Of a DNA stretch of 37,531 nucleotides, positions 20,036 through 29,162 are shown piece by piece (the stretch's first letter is position 1; every line of letters begins with the position of its first letter). Where the stretch lies: the NCBI RefSeq assembly GCF_000308835.1, contig NZ_BAGN01000147.1:1-37531 (forward strand), in the 5' to 3' direction. The notes below the pieces were generated by a model. The model did no database searches. It had not been told where the DNA came from and worked only from the letters and a program-made list of their open reading frames with translations. Made by a program: the position numbers and the translations under genes. The DNA is from Nocardia vinacea NBRC 16497. GTDB taxonomy: Bacteria > Actinomycetota > Actinomycetes > Mycobacteriales > Mycobacteriaceae.

Positions 20036-21265
20036 TCAGGGGCGCCGGGCGAAAGCAGGGGCGTGTTCCGGGAGTATCCCTCGGGCGATCAGGAATGGGG
20101 GAACGGTGCGCAGCACTGGGATTCGACGCAGGATGCGTAGCGGCAACGGAGTCGTTGCGGCATTGGCGATATCGATTCGGCCCGACAGGGCCGGGCGGAA
20201 TACGGCGGCGTGCAGGATGCGTTGCAGGCCCTGGGTGACGGCGGTCGGGAGGGTGCGGCGACGCTGCACCCTGGCCAGGTCGTGGGTGGTCAGTGTACCC
20301 GAAGTCAGGGGTGGGGCAAGGATTCTCGCGGTGGCGACGGCGTCCTGGATGGCCAGGTTGATGCCGACTCCGCCGGCGGGCGACATGGCGTGGGCGGCAT
20401 CGCCGATGCAGAGCAGGCCGTCGGTGTACCACTTGGTCAGGCGGTCCAATTTCACGTCGAGCAGTTTCACCTCGTGCCAGTCCCGGAGTGCGTCCTCCCG
20501 GTCACGCAGCCATGGTGCGGAATCGGCCATGCTGCGTACGATCTCGGTGACCGGACCGCGGCGGGCCGTCGCATCGCTGCCCTTGGCGATGAGGGTCGCG
20601 ACCTGCCAGTAGTCGCCGCGGTCGAACATGACCGCGGCGCGGTTGGCGCTGAGCAGTCCGATCAAACCGGCGGGGTCGATATCGGTGCGCGGCAAGCGGA
20701 ACCACCACACATCCATCGGTGTCGGCCAACTGCGTGAGCCGAGTCCGACCTCGCCCCGCAGCACCGAATCGCGGCCGTCACAGGCAACGGTCAGGTCGGC
20801 GCGGATCTCGCCCGGTTCGCCGTCACTGGTCCGATAGGCGACACCGGCGACCCGGCCGTCCTCTCGAATCACCGCTGTCGCTTCGGTATTCATCCGCAGC
20901 CGGAAGCTCGGCTCCCGATCGGCCGCACCGGCCAACAGGTCCAGCAGATCCCACTGCGGCACCATCGCGATGTATTTGTGCGTACCCGGCAGATGTTCCA
21001 AGGTGAACACCGTCTGCACCGACCCTCGGATCGGCAGCTGGATCTGCTGCAGCTTGCGCGCGGGCAGTTTCGCGAACTCCTCACCGAGACCCAGTTCATC
21101 GAGCAGGTCGAGGGTCGTTGGATGTACTGTGTCGCCGCGGAAGTCGCGCAGGAAGTCCTTGTGTTTCTCCAGGACGGTGACATCGATACCGGCGCGGGCC
21201 AGCAGCAGCCCGAGCACCATACCGGCGGGTCCACCACCAACCACCAGACACGTCGTACGTTCCAT
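20036..21265 (-). CDS. FAD-dependent monooxygenase (class A flavoprotein)
   Basis: The 409-residue protein has the p-hydroxybenzoate hydroxylase fold motifs: VVGGGPAGMVLGLLLARAG (GxGxxG) at the N-terminus, a DG motif ACDGRDSVLR near residue 165, and GDAAHAMSPAGGVGINLAIQD near residue 295. GDTVHPTTLDLL after the first motif is common in this group. Such enzymes use NAD(P)H and oxygen to hydroxylate aromatic compounds or antibiotics; the substrate cannot be told. It is shorter than the Nocardia rifampicin monooxygenase Rox, so I do not call it that. The ATG has GGGAGGTCGGGGCA upstream. It lies downstream of the DUF4334 gene on the same strand. Confidence 0.87.
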   Translation of the reverse strand: MERTTCLVVGGGPAGMVLGLLLARAGIDVTVLEKHKDFLRDFRGDTVHPTTLDLLDELGLGEEFAKLPARKLQQIQLPIRGSVQTVFTLEHLPGTHKYIAMVPQWDLLDLLAGAADREPSFRLRMNTEATAVIREDGRVAGVAYRTSDGEPGEIRADLTVACDGRDSVLRGEVGLGSRSWPTPMDVWWFRLPRTDIDPAGLIGLLSANRAAVMFDRGDYWQVATLIAKGSDATARRGPVTEIVRSMADSAPWLRDREDALRDWHEVKLLDVKLDRLTKWYTDGLLCIGDAAHAMSPAGGVGINLAIQDAVATARILAPPLTSGTLTTHDLARVQRRRTLPTAVTQGLQRILHAAVFRPALSGRIDIANAATTPLPLRILRRIPVLRTVPPFLIARGILPEHAPAFARRP

Positions 21266-21401
21266 TGCCCCGACCTCCCTCCGTGCGCACGCGCCGGACG
21301 GACATTCCGCGGGCGCGGATGTAGCGGTTTCCCTGGGCCGACTTCAATGGTATGCCGCACAGCCGAGCACAAGGCCCGTAACCGTTGCGTCAGCGATCAG
21401 A

Positions 21402-21950
21402 TCAGCGACGCAGAACGAAAAAGTACGGCTCGGTCATCCCTCGCATATCCATCACCCCGAGCAGCGTATCGATATCCACCCGACGGAAGTGGTCGATGAT
21501 CGGCAGGTGGTCGTAAACCATCGCGGCACTCACGGCACCGCGGTATTCGATATCGCGCAAACGTGCTGTCGGCCTGCGTGTTCGGATCGCCGGGGCGAGG
21601 ACGGGCAGTAGCCTCCGCGCCGTCTGCACGCCCGCGAGCGGCACCCTACCGGCCAGACCGAGCGGCACCCGCCGCGGATCGACCGCGAAGATATTTCCCG
21701 ATTCGTCGGCGAACAGCAGTGGATGCACCGACTCCGGATCATCGAACTGCTTGCCGTACCAGCCCGAGGCGACCAGCACCCCGGCCATCGGATGACCGGT
21801 ATCCAGTTCGTCGCCCCGCCAGCGGCCGACGGTCACCTCCGCGACCCTGGCCGCGGGCAATCTATCGAACAGCTCCCACGCCTGCTCCGTCGTGCATCCA
21901 CCATCGAGCAAGTCCGCCAGATCGGACTGCGCGCTCTTATTCTCGGCCAC
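21402..21950 (-). CDS. GXWXG/DUF4334 domain protein
   Basis: The 182-residue protein combines two small domains often found together. The GXWXG domain spans about residues 30-105, with GRWRGDELDTGHP and GWYGKQF; the DUF4334 domain covers the last 60 residues, with LRDIEYRGAVSAAMVYDHLP, DHFRRVD and LLGVMDMRG. The role of this pair is not known; members occur mostly in actinobacteria and fungi. The GTG start is chosen for AAGGAG seven bases upstream, with an ATG 24 bases earlier as an alternative. It starts 64 bp after the end of the NLR-like gene, on the same strand. Confidence 0.85.
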   Translation of the reverse strand: MAENKSAQSDLADLLDGGCTTEQAWELFDRLPAARVAEVTVGRWRGDELDTGHPMAGVLVASGWYGKQFDDPESVHPLLFADESGNIFAVDPRRVPLGLAGRVPLAGVQTARRLLPVLAPAIRTRRPTARLRDIEYRGAVSAAMVYDHLPIIDHFRRVDIDTLLGVMDMRGMTEPYFFVLRR

Positions 21951-22014
21951 AACGGATCTCCTTCTCCACAGCAACGTTGCGAAGATAAGGCTATCAATCT
22001 CTCATTCGGTCGGC

Positions 22015-25000
22015 TCAGAAGGGCGCGTCGGCTGCCAACTGCCCCACTTCGGGCAGGTAGGGGTCGAGTTCGCCGGATTCGAACCGCGACATGCCGATGA
22101 CATGCCAGAACTGACCGGCGGTATTGCCCTCGAATTTGTATCGGCCATCGGGTGCGAGGGCCGCCCATCCTTCGGACAGACCGAGCAGGATGGCACGAAT
22201 CGACGGCGCGCCATCCTCCGGCCGCGACCACAGCAGGATGTTGCCGTCATCACCGCCGCTGGCCAGCAGCTTGCCGGACGGATCGAAGCTGAGCGACCAG
22301 ACCCGACGCTTATGCCCTTCGAGGGTATGCAGATGACGTCCGGATGCCATGTCCCACAACCGAACAACCAGATCATCGCCCCCGGTCGCCAATGTTCCGC
22401 TGCGCGAGTCGACCGCGGCCGTCCAGAGCCTGCCGGTGTGCCGGGTCAGCGTATGCAGTGCATCGCCGGATTCGATATCCCAGATGCGGGCAGTGGTATC
22501 CCAGGACACGCTGGCGAGGCGGTCCTCGTGGAAGGCCACCGAATACACGCGGTCCCGATGTCCGCGCAGTGCGCGCAGGAACCGTCCGGAGCGCACGTCC
22601 CACAGCCGCACCACCGAATCGTCGCAGCCGGTGGCCATCAGCGCACCGTCGGCACTGAATGCGATCGAGCGCACCCGGCCGCGATGTTCGGCGCAGACGG
22701 CGTGCAGTGCACCGGTGGTGCGCACCCAGACGATCACCGTGTCGTCGTCATTGGCGGTGGCCACATAGTCGCCGGTCGGGTCGAAGGCAGCGGCCCAGAT
22801 CGGTGCGGATTCGACATTGATATGGCGTTCGTACAGGTCGGCGTCGAGGTTGAACAGGCTGAGCCGACCGTCATTGACGACGAGGCCGAGCTGATGGCTG
22901 CCGAGTTCGCTGAATATCGCCGATTCGAAGGTGAGCAGGCGATCTTCGCTGCCGATCAGTCGGCGAACCAACCGCCCGGTCACCGGATCCCACAGTCGAA
23001 CCACACCGTCGTTACCCACGCCGGAGAGCAGGGTGCCGTCCGCGTTGAAGCTGACCGTGCGAACCTGGCGGCCGTGGCCGGTGAGCGTGTGTTTGCAGGT
23101 GCCGGTCACCGGATCCCAGAGCCGGGTGGTGAATTGGTCGTCGGTAATGGCCAATTGGGTACCGTCCGGGCGGAAGGCGAACGGCCAGATCGAGCCGGTA
23201 TGCGCGGTGAGCCGGTGTCGCGACTCCCCGGTCTCGCTGTCGCGCAGACAGACCAGTCCCGCGCTGTCGCCCGAGGCGAGCAGTTCACCCGCCGGATCGA
23301 AGGTGAGCCAGTAGATGGCCGCAGTATGTTCGGTGAGCGACTGCCGCTCCGCACCGGTATCCGCATCCCACAGACGCAGTCCCCCATCGGTATCCCCGCT
23401 CGCCACAATCGGCAGGCTGGGGTGGAACGTCACGGTATAGACCCGCCCGGTATGACCGGGTAAGTCGCGAATCTTCCGACAACCCAACGGATCCCACAGC
23501 GCGAGCGTGCCGTCCACGCCTCCGACCGCGAGCAGTTCACCGGTGGGATTGAACGCCACCCGGAATACCGAGCCGGACGCACCGCTGAATTCGCCGCTCT
23601 CCCTACCACTTTCGGTATCCCAGAGCCGTACGGTGCCATCACGGTAGGAAGCCGCGACCAGCGGTCCGCGAATATCCAAACTGTAGATGAGTTCCCGGCC
23701 GTCACCGGCGGGACGGCATTCGTGTCGCAGTTCGCCGCTCGGCAACGTCCACAGCCGCAGCACGCCATCGGCGTCACCGGTGGCCAGCAGATCACCGGCG
23801 GGGCTCAGCACCACCGGCCACGGCCAGTTCTTGTGCCCCAACAGGATTCGGCGCAGTTCGCCGGTGGCGGCATCCCAGATGCCCACGGTGCCGTCGCCGG
23901 ATCCGGTCACCAGCACCGTACCGGTGAACGCCACCGCGAACGTTCGTGCTCGATGCGTCTGCAAGGTGCGCAGCGGTCTTCCGGTTTCGGCATCGCAGAT
24001 GAGGACGCCCCCGTCATCACTGCCGATGGCCAGCGTGCCACCGTCCGGGTTATAGGCGACCGGCTGCGGCAATCGGCCGTGTCTGGCGTGGAAGCCGTGC
24101 CGGACTCCGATTGCGGCAGGCGCGAATTCGGTCTGTGCCGCGACTCCGGGCACCCACGCCGCACCGTACAGATCGGTGCCGGTCGGGGTGCCGATGACCT
24201 CGATCAGTGCCGCCCGGGACCAGCGGCTGCCACTGGCCCGTGATCCGGTCAGATCGGTATGCACCAGGCGGGCTCGGGTGAGATCGGCCTCGCCCAGATC
24301 CGCGCCGACCAGGCTGGCCTCGTCGAGTCGGGCGCCGACCAACCGCGCACCGTGCAGGACGGCACGATCGAGGTTCGTGCCGACCAACCGGGCACCGCTG
24401 AGATCCGCCCCGGTGAGATCGACATCGCGCAGGTCCCGATACGACAGATCCTCCCCCGCCAGACTCGCACCGCGCAGATCCGCGGTCGGTGCGGTGCGCA
24501 GCCGCGTCGCCACCCGAATGGCATTGGTGCGCGAGACTTCGTCGGCCGCCTGGTCGGCGAGCACACCCTCGGCCCAGGTGCGCAGTGCCCGGTTGTCGGC
24601 GAGATCGCAGAGGAAGTCGATCGAGAGTTGGGAGAGCGGCGACTGGGTCAGCTGGGCGGGCGCGAGGGTGCCGACCTCGAATTGTTCGGCAATGCGGTTG
24701 GCCACCAGCCATTCCATTACCGACGAATGGATGAAGCCGAACAGGTTGTCCTCGGTGCGCACCAGCAGGCTGCCGGAGCCGATGGCGTGCGCCGACTGCT
24801 GCACCGACATTCGACTCGAACCGGTCAGCTCGGCCAAACCCGCTGCCACCTCGGTCAATTCGGACAGCCGCAGATACGGCTCGCCGGTTTCCCAGACGCG
24901 CAGCGCGAATGCCGTGACACCGAGCCACAATTCGTGCAAGCGCAGCCCGGGCAGCGCACCAGCCACGCCCGCGGTGCGGTCGGCCTCGTAGGTCAGCCAC

Positions 25001-27717
25001 GACTCCAGGATTTCCCGGTACAACCCGGCCGGACCCACCGCCTGTTTCGCGCCCGCCGCGGCCCGCAACCGCCGCTCGTCCAGATCGGCGATGAACCCGA
25101 GCATCCTGGGATTCTGTGCCAGTCCGAGCAGATCCTCGATACCGGTGATCAACCCCATTCTGGCATCCGCGCGGCGGATATCGCCGCCGTAGCGGTTGGT
25201 CAGGAAGGCATGGATCTGCGCGGGCGCGAAGTCCTCGATGCCAACGATGCGCCGATCCTGCAGCACACCGACGCGTTCGCCGAGGGCAGTCAGCACCTGG
25301 GCGCGGGATTCGAAGTGCTGGGTGCGGCTGGCCACGATGATCTTGGCTTTGCCGACGGCCGCCTGCAGCAGGGTTTCGAGATGGTCGGCGGCGAAGTCGT
25401 AGCTGATCCGGGTGACGAGTTCGTCGAAGCCGTCGAACAGCAACACCACCCGACCCTCGCGCAGCATGTAGTGCAGCGCCTTCAGATCGATGCGATCCTC
25501 GCCGTGATTGGCCAGATGTGCGGCGACCAGCCCGTCGACCGAATGGGTTTTGTCCAGGGCCCGCAGGTCGATCAGGATCGGAATCAGCGCGGGCATGGTT
25601 TCGGTGATGCGGCGGGCCAACTCGCGCAGCGCGAAGGTTTTTCCGCGTCCGAAATCACCGAGTATGAGGATGAATCGGCCGTGGTCGGCCGCGATCACCT
25701 TCATCAGTTCGCCGACCAGATCGTCGCGGATCTGCTGGTCACCGTGTTCGAGGATCCGGAAGCGCTGCGGCACGTACAGGTCCGGCGGATAGGTGCGGTC
25801 CGCGCGCAATCGCGCGGCCTGGTGCGTGAGGTAGTTGTCCAGATCGAGCAGGCCCTGGAATTCGGTGAAGCTGCGCACCCGCAGACCGTGGCTGGCCGCC
25901 TCCTCGCGTAGCGAACGCGGCGGCGCCGCACCGCGATACACGAGTTCGGATCCGTATTCCGGATCGTGACCAAGGAAATCCTCCACCACCTGCCTGGTCA
26001 TATCACCGACGTGCACGCCAACGCGCCACTGGGCGATGACCTCGTCGTCCTCCCTGGTGATCAGCAGATGCGGCGGCTCCACCTCGACGCGCCGGACTTT
26101 CGCACCGGGATAACGGGTTTCGCACACCTCGGCGACGCGCTCGAGCAGCCGCCCATGCGGATCGACCGCCGGAGTCTCCGCAGGCGGTTCCGGGAGCTCG
26201 GGCTCGTCCGGTCCGAGGAGTTCGGGCTGTTTGGCCGTCGGCAGCGCCGCGGTCACCTTCAGCCAATCGAATTCGAGTTGTGTGGTGGACTCACCATGTC
26301 CGGAGAAACGCGCCAGGCCGGCGGCGGTGAGCTGGATGATCTCGTCGCGGCCCGGAGCGGCCGCGGGCAGGACGGGCAGCGTGTCGTCGAGCCGATCCAG
26401 ATGCGGACCACCGGGTCCCGGACCGTGCAGCAGCAGGTTCAACCGGCCGCCGAGCAACCGGGACAGCGTATCTGCGTCGCGCAGCAGGTCCGGATCATGG
26501 GCGGGCGTGCCGGCGCCGGGCAGCGGATCGTGCCGGACAACACCGAGGCGCAACCAACCGTTCTCCTCGAACGGGCGCAGCCGCTCGGCGAACCAGGACG
26601 CCTGTGGTTCGCCGATGCGGCCGTAATCGTCCTCGGGCAGATGGGTCGCGGCCATGGTCGAGTTCAATCCGGCGACCACCACCCGCAATTCGGGAATCGG
26701 GAACAGTGTCCACGGCTGTCCGATATCGAAGACGAGGTGATCCAGCCCCTGATACAGCGCACCGAACATCCGCGTGTACTGCTCGAGCTTCGGGAAGTAC
26801 GGCGGCTGCGGTTTGCGATCCCGGGCCTCACAGTTCAGGAAATACGCGTGGCAGGCCGGTTTGGAGACATCGTGATTGCCGGGCACCACGATCAGCCGCT
26901 CCGGACCGAGACCGAGCAGCGTACGCAATCCGCTCAGGAAGGTCAGCGCCTCGTCGACCTCGCGCGGACGGCCGGATTCGGTCATATCCCCGGAGACCAC
27001 GATCAAATCCGGTTTGGCCACACCCTGATTCACCAGATGGGTCACATTGGCGTGGATGCGCGCCTGCAATTCGGCCGCGGTGCCCGGCTCGTCCGGCGCG
27101 AGCAGCCCACGACCGAACCGCGGACCGGCCACATGCAGCACCGAGACACTGGTACGCGGCTCCCCATGATCGGTGGCACCCGGAAACGCGGGGGCCGCAA
27201 CCGGTGTGCGACGCGGCAGCACGGATTCGGGTGCGTCCGTGATGGTTTCGACGGCGAACCGGTCTGGACCGTCGTGTGGAAAGCCCGGTTCCGACGGCGG
27301 CTTCGCCCGCCCCGCGAGCAGATGTCCGACCCGCTCCAAAAGGATTCGGCGCGCCTCCTCGGCGGTGGACACCCGCACCAGGTCGAGATAGGTGATGGTG
27401 GCGAGCAGACCCTCGAGTGCGCATTCGGCGATACGCACCGGCATCAGCTTGCCCGGATCGGTGCGGTAGGCCGCCTGCCATTCCATGGTTCCGTAGTAGG
27501 AACCGAGATAGTTCTCCGACAGCACCACCAGCACCACCGCCGAATCACGAACACCGCGATCCATGAAATCGATGAAGTTGGTGCCGGGCACGAAATCCCA
27601 GGCCTGGATGAGGGTGCGGTAACCCGCGGTCTCCAACTGCCAGGCCAACCATGTGGCCCATCGCTCGTCGGCCGGTGAATAACTGATGAAGAAGTCCCGC
27701 CGCCCGCCCGAAGTCAC
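22015..27717 (-). CDS. NLR-like protein: TIR, metallophosphoesterase-like, NACHT, pentapeptide, WD40
   Basis: A 1900-residue multidomain protein with the layout of a STAND immune-type sensor. In order: TIR domain (about 5-135; DFFISYSPADERWATWL, QAWDFVPG, VLSENYLGS, and Glu79 in MEWQAA as a possible catalytic residue); metallophosphoesterase-like domain (about 190-475), with Asp244 and GNHD at 280-283 but no DxH or GHxH motif; a region (515-655) with nuclease-like strands; NACHT NTPase with Walker A GDFGRGKT (687-694) and Walker B LLFDGFDEL near 762; pentapeptide repeats (1075-1165); about 15 WD40 repeats (1210-1835); and a tail with DGRYKFEG and FESGELDPYLP. The usual reading is that WD40 and pentapeptide parts sense, NACHT assembles, and TIR acts on NAD+ or as a signalling domain. 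Function is inferred. The GTG start has no strong ribosome-binding site. No frame break is seen. Confidence 0.9.
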   Translation of the reverse strand: MTSGGRRDFFISYSPADERWATWLAWQLETAGYRTLIQAWDFVPGTNFIDFMDRGVRDSAVVLVVLSENYLGSYYGTMEWQAAYRTDPGKLMPVRIAECALEGLLATITYLDLVRVSTAEEARRILLERVGHLLAGRAKPPSEPGFPHDGPDRFAVETITDAPESVLPRRTPVAAPAFPGATDHGEPRTSVSVLHVAGPRFGRGLLAPDEPGTAAELQARIHANVTHLVNQGVAKPDLIVVSGDMTESGRPREVDEALTFLSGLRTLLGLGPERLIVVPGNHDVSKPACHAYFLNCEARDRKPQPPYFPKLEQYTRMFGALYQGLDHLVFDIGQPWTLFPIPELRVVVAGLNSTMAATHLPEDDYGRIGEPQASWFAERLRPFEENGWLRLGVVRHDPLPGAGTPAHDPDLLRDADTLSRLLGGRLNLLLHGPGPGGPHLDRLDDTLPVLPAAAPGRDEIIQLTAAGLARFSGHGESTTQLEFDWLKVTAALPTAKQPELLGPDEPELPEPPAETPAVDPHGRLLERVAEVCETRYPGAKVRRVEVEPPHLLITREDDEVIAQWRVGVHVGDMTRQVVEDFLGHDPEYGSELVYRGAAPPRSLREEAASHGLRVRSFTEFQGLLDLDNYLTHQAARLRADRTYPPDLYVPQRFRILEHGDQQIRDDLVGELMKVIAADHGRFILILGDFGRGKTFALRELARRITETMPALIPILIDLRALDKTHSVDGLVAAHLANHGEDRIDLKALHYMLREGRVVLLFDGFDELVTRISYDFAADHLETLLQAAVGKAKIIVASRTQHFESRAQVLTALGERVGVLQDRRIVGIEDFAPAQIHAFLTNRYGGDIRRADARMGLITGIEDLLGLAQNPRMLGFIADLDERRLRAAAGAKQAVGPAGLYREILESWLTYEADRTAGVAGALPGLRLHELWLGVTAFALRVWETGEPYLRLSELTEVAAGLAELTGSSRMSVQQSAHAIGSGSLLVRTEDNLFGFIHSSVMEWLVANRIAEQFEVGTLAPAQLTQSPLSQLSIDFLCDLADNRALRTWAEGVLADQAADEVSRTNAIRVATRLRTAPTADLRGASLAGEDLSYRDLRDVDLTGADLSGARLVGTNLDRAVLHGARLVGARLDEASLVGADLGEADLTRARLVHTDLTGSRASGSRWSRAALIEVIGTPTGTDLYGAAWVPGVAAQTEFAPAAIGVRHGFHARHGRLPQPVAYNPDGGTLAIGSDDGGVLICDAETGRPLRTLQTHRARTFAVAFTGTVLVTGSGDGTVGIWDAATGELRRILLGHKNWPWPVVLSPAGDLLATGDADGVLRLWTLPSGELRHECRPAGDGRELIYSLDIRGPLVAASYRDGTVRLWDTESGRESGEFSGASGSVFRVAFNPTGELLAVGGVDGTLALWDPLGCRKIRDLPGHTGRVYTVTFHPSLPIVASGDTDGGLRLWDADTGAERQSLTEHTAAIYWLTFDPAGELLASGDSAGLVCLRDSETGESRHRLTAHTGSIWPFAFRPDGTQLAITDDQFTTRLWDPVTGTCKHTLTGHGRQVRTVSFNADGTLLSGVGNDGVVRLWDPVTGRLVRRLIGSEDRLLTFESAIFSELGSHQLGLVVNDGRLSLFNLDADLYERHINVESAPIWAAAFDPTGDYVATANDDDTVIVWVRTTGALHAVCAEHRGRVRSIAFSADGALMATGCDDSVVRLWDVRSGRFLRALRGHRDRVYSVAFHEDRLASVSWDTTARIWDIESGDALHTLTRHTGRLWTAAVDSRSGTLATGGDDLVVRLWDMASGRHLHTLEGHKRRVWSLSFDPSGKLLASGGDDGNILLWSRPEDGAPSIRAILLGLSEGWAALAPDGRYKFEGNTAGQFWHVIGMSRFESGELDPYLPEVGQLAADAPF

Positions 27718-27810
27718 AGCATCAGTATGCCCCGATGGGTCGCCACGCCAAACGGCAGAAGATCATTACGACGCGTACCGAATGCGGAAGTGCCCCAGCC
27801 GATATGCTGC

Positions 27811-29082
27811 ATGATGGGGCATGTGTCCGAACAACAGGCCGATTCCGCTGCGGAGAACCCGCCGTCGAGTTCCCTGGTGTCCGCGCCGCCGAGACGGGGG
27901 CTGAGCACGCTGGATTGGGTCCGGCTCGGACTGTTCGCGGCCGGACTGCTGTGTGTGGCGACCGGATTGCTGCCGCGCGCCGAGGCCGCCGACAATATGC
28001 GCCGGATCGGGCCGCTGCTGCTGTTCCTGTGCAGTGTGATCATTCTCGCGGAGCTGACGCGGCAGGCGAAGGTGTTCGATGTGATCGCACACCGCCTTGC
28101 CATATTCGGGCGCGGCTACTATGCGGCGTTGTTCCTGCTCTGCGTGCTTTTCGCAGCGGCAACAACGATTCTGCTCAATCTCGATACGACTGCGGTATTG
28201 CTGACTCCGGTCATGCTCGCGCTGGCGGTGCCTGCTCGCATTCCGCCACTGCCGTTGGCGATGACCACGCTCTGGCTGGCCAATACCGCGAGCCTGCTGC
28301 TTCCGGTCTCGAATCTCACCAATCTGCTTGCCGCCGATCGGGTTGCGCTGCGCGCCACGGATTTCGCGGCACGGATGTGGGCGCCGCAGCTCGTGTCGAT
28401 CACGGCGACCATGGTGTGCCTCTGGGTCTGGTATTGGCGGCGCGGTCGACGTGAAACCGATCGGTACGTTCCGCCGGAGCCGATTCGCCCGGAGAACGCC
28501 AGGGAGCGCACGCTACTCTACACGACGGCAGGCGCGTGTCTGCTGTTCATTCTTGCGATCCCGTTCGTGGGTGATCGGATCGGTATCGCCGCCACCCTGG
28601 CCGCCGCCATTGCGGTGGTCGCCTTCGCGATCTTCGACCGTTCGTCGCTGCGACTATCGCTGATCCCGTGGCAGTTGCTGGTTTTCGTGGTCGGGTTGTT
28701 CCTGGTGGTGCCGACATTGAGCCGGTTCGGGCTCGCCGATGTCATGCATGCGCTGATCGGGCACGACTCCGGAGTAGTCGGGGCGTACCGTGCGGCGGGC
28801 GCCGGCGCCGGATTGTCCAATGTGGCCAATAACCTTCCGGCTTACACCGCAGGTGAGGCGGTAGTGTCCGAGGAGAATCGAAATCAGTTGCTGGCCTTGC
28901 TGATCGGCACCAACGTGGGGCCGATCGTAACGCCATGGGCGTCGCTGGCGACGCTGCTGTGCCTGGAGTTCTGCCGCACCCATGGTGTTCGGGTGCCGAT
29001 GCCGCGGTTCGTACTCACCGGGCTGGGGCTCGCGGTTGTCGCTACGACCAGTGCCGTTGCTGTGCTGCTGGCGACCGGATAG
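27811..29082 (+). CDS. ArsB/SLC13-type ion permease
   Basis: This membrane protein has about ten or more hydrophobic segments and resembles the ion transporter superfamily that includes ArsB, NhaD and SLC13 carriers. Family-like features are TTAVLLTPVMLALA and NTASLLLPVSNLTNLLAA in the first half, and LSNVANNLPAYTAGEAVV and IGTNVGPIVTPWASLATLL in the second half, an internal duplication with paired NLP/NxxN loops. The ion carried is unknown; arsenite, an anion or Na+ are all possible. The start is uncertain: ATG at 27811 or GTG at 27823 are likelier than the open frame from 27727, which would leave 9 bp to the divergent NLR-like gene. Confidence 0.82.
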   Translation: MMGHVSEQQADSAAENPPSSSLVSAPPRRGLSTLDWVRLGLFAAGLLCVATGLLPRAEAADNMRRIGPLLLFLCSVIILAELTRQAKVFDVIAHRLAIFGRGYYAALFLLCVLFAAATTILLNLDTTAVLLTPVMLALAVPARIPPLPLAMTTLWLANTASLLLPVSNLTNLLAADRVALRATDFAARMWAPQLVSITATMVCLWVWYWRRGRRETDRYVPPEPIRPENARERTLLYTTAGACLLFILAIPFVGDRIGIAATLAAAIAVVAFAIFDRSSLRLSLIPWQLLVFVVGLFLVVPTLSRFGLADVMHALIGHDSGVVGAYRAAGAGAGLSNVANNLPAYTAGEAVVSEENRNQLLALLIGTNVGPIVTPWASLATLLCLEFCRTHGVRVPMPRFVLTGLGLAVVATTSAVAVLLATG

Positions 29083-29101
29083 GTGGATCGATTGGTTCGA
29101 T

Positions 29102-29147
29102 CGCCCATTCCGCAACCAACGGCGCGGGGTCAGCGCAGGAATGGGCG
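29102..29147. terminator. Convergent terminator after the permease and phosphatase-like genes
   Basis: CGCCCATTCC (29102-29111) and GGAATGGGCG (29138-29147) form a perfect 10-bp stem around a 26-base loop in the 80-bp gap between two convergent genes. A second hairpin, GATCGA-TTGGT-TCGATC, sits at 29086-29102. No long T-run follows on either strand. Confidence 0.6.
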
Positions 29148-29162
29148 CTCAGGCCGATCCCG

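Noticed and set aside
20036..21265. Rifampicin monooxygenase (Rox)
   Set aside because: The protein is about 60 residues shorter than Rox as I recall it, and no specific signature supports the name.
25966..27678. A 570-codon plus-strand frame opposite the NLR-like gene
   Set aside because: Antisense shadow of the third-position GC bias; the minus-strand frame shows real domains over the whole stretch.
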